Below are positions 5,221 through 8,146 of a DNA stretch of 8,146 nt, in pieces. The stretch spans positions 32,179 through 40,324 of the forward strand of contig DCUY01000015.1 of assembly GCA_002327905.1 (NCBI GenBank). Direction: 5' to 3'. The stretch is from Caldifarciminota bacterium UBA2202. Its GTDB lineage: Bacteria; Hydrothermota; 32-111. Made by a program: the position numbers and the translations under genes. Each line of letters opens with the position of its first letter. Position 1 is the first letter of the stretch. The notes beneath the pieces were generated by a model. That model was given only the letters and a program-made list of their open reading frames with translations. It ran no database searches and had not been told where the DNA came from.

Positions 5221-6260
5221 AAGAAAAAATCAGGGTCTATATATTGGATGACAGCATCACAGTAACAACATACATTCAAAAATCTCTTCAGGCGCTGGGT
5301 TATACGGTTTATTCCGACAATAATCCGAATAAATGCCTCAGTAGAATAAAAGAGTTTTTCCCTGACCTTGTTATACTTGACATTGATTTGAATGAATACA
5401 ATGGCATTGATATTTGCAAACAAATTCAGGAGGACGAAGCAATCGCAAATATTCCTGTGATATTTTTATCTCACATTACGGATACAAATGTCATTGCAGA
5501 GGGAATAGAGGCGGGGGCGGTGGATTATGTCTACAAACCAGTAGATATCAATCAGCTTGATGCCAGAATTAAAATTCTATTTAAAATTCTTGATGATACT
5601 GCTGATGATTTGAAACTTGCCAAGATGAATATTGTGAAAGCGGCGATTATCACTATGCATCATGAATTGAATCAGCCTCTGTCTGTTATTCTGTTGTCTT
5701 CTGAAATGCTTGAGAGCAGACTTGCAAAGACATTGGACAAGAAAGACGAGGTTCTTCTCTCAAGAATAAAAAATTCAGTGGGAAAGATAAATGACATTCT
5801 GAAGAGGTTCAATCTAATTCAGGAGCAGGATAAGGAGCCGGAGCTTGTAAATTATACTGATGATGCAATGATGCTCAAACTGCCGCAGTCAACCTATGAA
5901 AGAAAAGTGCTTGTCATAGATGATGAAGATGAAGTAAGGGACGCAATAATTGAAGTGATAAAACAGGAAGGCATAGATGTCCTTGAAGCGGATAATATAA
6001 AAAAGGCGGAGGATGTCATACGGCGCCATGGCGAGGCAATAAGCACAATTTTCTGCGATATGAAGATAGGCAAAGAGAGCGGGACTGAGATACTGCATTT
6101 AACAAGAAAACTTTTTCCCAAAATTAAATTTGTATTTATAACAGGATATACAATTTCGGGTGAAGTGAAACGGCTGATAAAAGAATTTAAGGTGCCGCTT
6201 CTCAGAAAACCCTTTTCAAAGAAGGCAATCGCGGCTCTTTTGCGAAATCAGAACGGATAA
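5217..6260 (+). CDS. REC-DHp-REC two-component protein lacking an ATPase domain
   Basis: The predicted product is 347 aa with no signal peptide or membrane segment. REC1 (about 5-122) has the acidic pair D11/D12, phospho-acceptor D55 (LVILDIDL), S85 and K107-P108. Residues 125-200 form a histidine-kinase dimerisation region, with the H-box HHELNQPLSVI at 148-158; H149 is the expected phospho-His. REC2 (about 230-344) has D235/D236, phospho-acceptor D281 (IFCDMKIG), T309 and K331-P332. Only some 30 residues separate the DHp helices from REC2, too few for the HATPase domain, and no N, G1 or G2 box is seen. It therefore cannot phosphorylate itself in the usual way. It may relay phosphate D55-H149-D281, act as a phosphatase, or borrow another kinase's ATPase domain. 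No output domain is present. Confidence 0.88.
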   Translation: MKEKIRVYILDDSITVTTYIQKSLQALGYTVYSDNNPNKCLSRIKEFFPDLVILDIDLNEYNGIDICKQIQEDEAIANIPVIFLSHITDTNVIAEGIEAGAVDYVYKPVDINQLDARIKILFKILDDTADDLKLAKMNIVKAAIITMHHELNQPLSVILLSSEMLESRLAKTLDKKDEVLLSRIKNSVGKINDILKRFNLIQEQDKEPELVNYTDDAMMLKLPQSTYERKVLVIDDEDEVRDAIIEVIKQEGIDVLEADNIKKAEDVIRRHGEAISTIFCDMKIGKESGTEILHLTRKLFPKIKFVFITGYTISGEVKRLIKEFKVPLLRKPFSKKAIAALLRNQNG

Positions 6261-6844
6261 AGAAAATTATTCCGCAGAATCTCAAGAGAGCGCACTCTGA
6301 TATCGCTTCTGAGTTCCTGAATAATCCCGTTTTCAGCAACAGCTCTTATTGAAACTGTGTCACTGAAGATTTTTTCAATAATTTCAACTCTGCTGTCTCT
6401 GAATTTAATCAGGAATCTGTCAAGTTCGTCATAATTCAAAGTAAAGACAATTTCCGATGCAAGCTCAAGTCTCTTCTTCACGCATTTTGAAATCAATTCC
6501 GATGCTGTCTGCGAATAGGCGCGCAGAAGACCTCCTGCTCCGAGTTTTATTCCTCCGAAATACCTCACAACAAACATTGAATTAAAGCATAATTCATTTT
6601 TATCAAGAACATTGAGCACCGGTCTCCCTGCTGTTCCTTTAGGTTCATTTGCATCCGAATAACCGCTCTCCTTTTTTCCTAGTATATAAGCGTAAACAAC
6701 ATGGTCGGCTCTTGGATTGCTCTTCTTTACGGACATAAATGATTTACTGAAATCTTCTTCAGTTTCTGTGTGAAAAATATATCCTAAAAACTTTGATTTT
6801 TTTATTTCCACAATATTGGAATTTTCTTCAATTATTGTGAACAT
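6248..6844 (-). CDS. yigZ: YigZ/IMPACT family protein (UPF0029)
   Basis: The predicted product is 198 aa, the usual length. The N-terminal UPF0029 domain is clear: KKSKFLGY (15-22), ADHVVYAY (46-53), YSDANEPKGTAGRP (62-75) and VVRYFGGIKLGAGGLLRAYS (92-111). The C-terminal part (about 130-198) matches the ferredoxin-like second domain of bacterial YigZ. Members are cytoplasmic; the eukaryotic relative IMPACT regulates the kinase GCN2, while the bacterial function is not settled, with translation-related roles proposed. AAGGA six nt before the ATG at 6844 is its ribosome site. The start overlaps the transporter gene by 17 nt, so the two are probably co-translated. Its end overlaps the convergent signalling gene by 13 nt. 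Confidence 0.93.
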   Translation of the reverse strand: MFTIIEENSNIVEIKKSKFLGYIFHTETEEDFSKSFMSVKKSNPRADHVVYAYILGKKESGYSDANEPKGTAGRPVLNVLDKNELCFNSMFVVRYFGGIKLGAGGLLRAYSQTASELISKCVKKRLELASEIVFTLNYDELDRFLIKFRDSRVEIIEKIFSDTVSIRAVAENGIIQELRSDIRVRSLEILRNNFLYPF

Positions 6845-7715
6845 TTTTTTTCCTTAAATCAGGCATTGTGCCGTAGAGAATCAGAAGTATGAAGACTATC
6901 TGCATCGGATGTATGCTCTCCTTTAGCAATATATAGGAGAATATCAAAGCGAAGACAGGCTTAAGAAAGAATACAAGAGAGCCTATGTGAACTTGGATTC
7001 TCTTCAGTCCTTCAAAGAAAAAAAGATATCCGATTCCGGTTATAAAAATCCCCATATACAGAAGAATGGAGATCTCTTTGAAATTCATCATTGAGATTTT
7101 TGAAAAATCCTCAAAGATAAAAATGAAGGGAATATAGCAGACAGTTCCCGATAAAAATGAGATTCCAGTGACTGTTAGATTGCTGAATTTATTGACAAGA
7201 GGCGGAGCCATAGTTGTATAGAGGGCAAACAGCATTGATGCTACAAGAGAGAGTGAAAAAGCAGTGAAAGGATTTGATAGTCCATTCTCCTGTGAAAAGA
7301 GTATGACGCCTGTGATTCCAGCGATTCCAGTGATTATTTTTATGATATGCGACCTTAAAAACCTTTTTGTTTTGATATTGACTATTAAATACACAAAGAG
7401 CGGATTGCTACTTATGAGTATTGCAGGGATTGAAGCATTGCCTTTGTGCACGGCAATTTGAAGAAGCATCATACTTAAAAATACATTTATAAATCCAAGA
7501 AGGAAAATGCTGAAAAGGTCCCTTATTTTAATCATTCTCAGTATGCTTCTCTCTTCTCTGTTGAAAAGTATAAAAAAGAATATGAGGATAAATCCTATGA
7601 AAAATCTTAGAAATGTCATTGTGAGGGGGCCTACTGTCGAATATATCATTCTGCCTGCCACTTCCATTGAAGAGAATAATATAATTGTTATGAGAAGGTA
7701 AGTGTATCCTAACAT
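6828..7715 (-). CDS. EamA/DMT-superfamily transporter
   Basis: The predicted product is 295 aa, typical for the ten-helix drug/metabolite transporter superfamily, which usually exports amino acids, nucleotides or other metabolites across the inner membrane. Two EamA repeats are visible: residues about 4-141, including LTMTFLRFFIGFILIFF (31-47) and SIPAILISSNPLFVYLI (95-111), and about 150-284, including GSLVFFLKPVFALIFSYILL (245-264) and KESIHPMQ (265-272). Hydrophobic segments number ten. The substrate cannot be predicted. The start at 7715 lacks a clear Shine-Dalgarno, and the gap to the upstream 81-aa gene is 21 nt, so it is probably in the same transcript. It overlaps yigZ by 17 nt. Confidence 0.9.
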   Translation of the reverse strand: MLGYTYLLITIILFSSMEVAGRMIYSTVGPLTMTFLRFFIGFILIFFFILFNREERSILRMIKIRDLFSIFLLGFINVFLSMMLLQIAVHKGNASIPAILISSNPLFVYLIVNIKTKRFLRSHIIKIITGIAGITGVILFSQENGLSNPFTAFSLSLVASMLFALYTTMAPPLVNKFSNLTVTGISFLSGTVCYIPFIFIFEDFSKISMMNFKEISILLYMGIFITGIGYLFFFEGLKRIQVHIGSLVFFLKPVFALIFSYILLKESIHPMQIVFILLILYGTMPDLRKKNVHNN

Positions 7716-7736
7716 CTTGTCAGTTTAATACAGATT

Positions 7737-7982
7737 TCAATGCTCTTCCCAAATTATTCTTATGGTGCCGATATCTTTGTATTTTTCTCCGATTTCATTT
7801 ATCTCTTCATGCGGCTCGTCTATAAACAGGAGAAAGTCTTCATACATTACTTTATTCGGAAAGACAATCCAAAAAGTTTCGTCGGAACTCCACGATGTCC
7901 AAGCATTCAATTTGGAACGTCTTATCTTTTCATATATCTGTATTGTCAGTTTTGCAAACTGCTCCGTATCTCTTTTATTCAT
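7737..7982 (-). CDS. Small protein of unknown function (81 aa)
   Basis: I do not recognise a family. The product is hydrophilic and without signal peptide or membrane helix. It has a basic, probably helical N-terminus (MNKRDTEQFAKLTIQIYEKI, then RRSK), a central aromatic part with NAWTSWSS (26-33) and TFWIVFPNK (36-44), and an acidic C-terminal part (IDEPHEEINEIGEKYKD, about 54-70) ending GTIRIIWEEH. The pattern suggests a small soluble alpha/beta protein. It is probably real: it has a TTGACA promoter directly upstream, is first in a three-gene unit, fills the space before the transporter gene with a 21-nt gap, and no competing plus-strand gene has a promoter or family match. Confidence 0.65.
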   Translation of the reverse strand: MNKRDTEQFAKLTIQIYEKIRRSKLNAWTSWSSDETFWIVFPNKVMYEDFLLFIDEPHEEINEIGEKYKDIGTIRIIWEEH

Positions 7983-7991
7983 GATTATGTT

Positions 7992-8020
7992 AATTTATAA
8001 CATTGTAAGAATAATGTCAA
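7992..8020 (-). promoter_or_regulatory. Promoter of the three-gene minus-strand unit, leaderless-like
   Basis: A perfect -35 TTGACA (8020-8015) is followed after 17 nt by TAAATT (7997-7992); the alternative -10 TATAAA (7999-7994) has a 15-nt spacing. Transcription would begin about 3-5 nt before the ATG at 7982, leaving no room for a Shine-Dalgarno. This is the third first-gene promoter of this kind in the window. Confidence 0.6.
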
Positions 8021-8055
8021 GAGAGAAGAATAATGACTTTTGACAAAAACAATAT

Positions 8056-8146
8056 CTATTTCGCCACATGCTTGCACAGCGTCGGCTCACACACTTCGCT
8101 CACGGCGTCTTTATCTGGCGTGGCAGGAAGCCCGGCGCTCATTCGC
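8056..8146. repeat. GC-rich repeat-like patch at the right end
   Basis: Bases 8061-8146 are about 63 % GC (54 of 86), far above the neighbouring genes. GCTCAC is directly repeated at 8085-8090 and 8098-8103. The reverse complement of 8098-8112 matches 136-150 at 14 of 15 bases, and GGCGCTC at 8134-8140 recurs at 39-45. On the minus strand a 28-codon frame (ATG at 8142, stop at 8056) encodes MSAGLPATPDKDAV... and could be the end of a longer ORF running in from outside. Taken with the left-end match, a dispersed repeat is more likely than a gene. The window cuts it. Confidence 0.4.

Noticed and set aside
6195..6225. Weak hairpin (GAAAA/TTTTC) after the yigZ stop on the minus strand
   Set aside because: The stem is A/T only with five pairs, is not followed by a T run, and lies in coding sequence of the convergent gene. 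It is not a convincing terminator.
7740..8043. Plus-strand open frames of 86 and 93 codons opposite the 81-aa gene
   Set aside because: Neither has a ribosome site or promoter nor a recognisable sequence. The minus-strand frame has both a promoter and an operon context.
8040..8045. A second perfect TTGACA, on the plus strand
   Set aside because: No -10 like hexamer occurs at 15-19 nt spacing and no plus-strand gene follows within the window. Together with TGTCAA at 8015-8020 it makes a 6-bp inverted repeat, too short to call.

Overview
This AT-rich bacterial window (well under 40 % GC by eye) carries ten recognisable protein genes in three transcription units. They are flanked at both ends by more GC-rich, repeat-like, non-coding DNA. 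No rRNA, tRNA, CRISPR array or transposase was seen. The order radical-SAM DUF512 protein, der, plsY, MerR-type regulator, together with an SLH-domain lipoprotein and the base composition, suggests a Gram-negative anaerobe such as a member of Deferribacterota (Flexistipes/Geovibrio-like) or a deltaproteobacterial relative. That placement is inference from gene content only.

Layout. Positions 1-228 hold no gene, only several short repeat families. A GNAT-type acetyltransferase gene (minus strand, 229-1029) is divergent from a tightly packed plus-strand operon of six genes at 1176-6260: SLH lipoprotein, DUF512 radical-SAM protein, der, plsY, MerR-like regulator, and a REC-DHp-REC signalling protein. 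Every junction in this operon overlaps (TAATG, ATGA, ATGA, a 17-nt overlap, ATGA), so translation is very likely coupled. Convergent to it, with a 13-nt overlap of coding ends, is a minus-strand unit at 7982-6248: an unrecognised 81-aa protein, an EamA/DMT-family transporter, and a YigZ/IMPACT-family protein. Positions 7983-8146 hold its promoter and then a GC-rich patch that resembles part of the left-hand repeat region.

How the genes may work together. The main operon mixes growth functions (Der in 50S ribosome assembly, PlsY in the first step of phospholipid synthesis), an envelope lipoprotein, an uncharacterised Fe-S enzyme and two regulatory proteins. It reads as an envelope/translation housekeeping operon with signalling genes at its end. 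The first gene of each of the three units has a sigma70-like promoter only about 6-9 nt from its start codon and no Shine-Dalgarno. Most downstream genes have one. This points to leaderless mRNAs for first genes.

Items most worth a second look are the REC-DHp-REC protein without an ATPase domain, the leaderless promoter pattern, the nearly identical DNA of the two P-loops in der, the DUF512 radical-SAM enzyme of unknown function, and the related repeats at both ends in inverted orientation.
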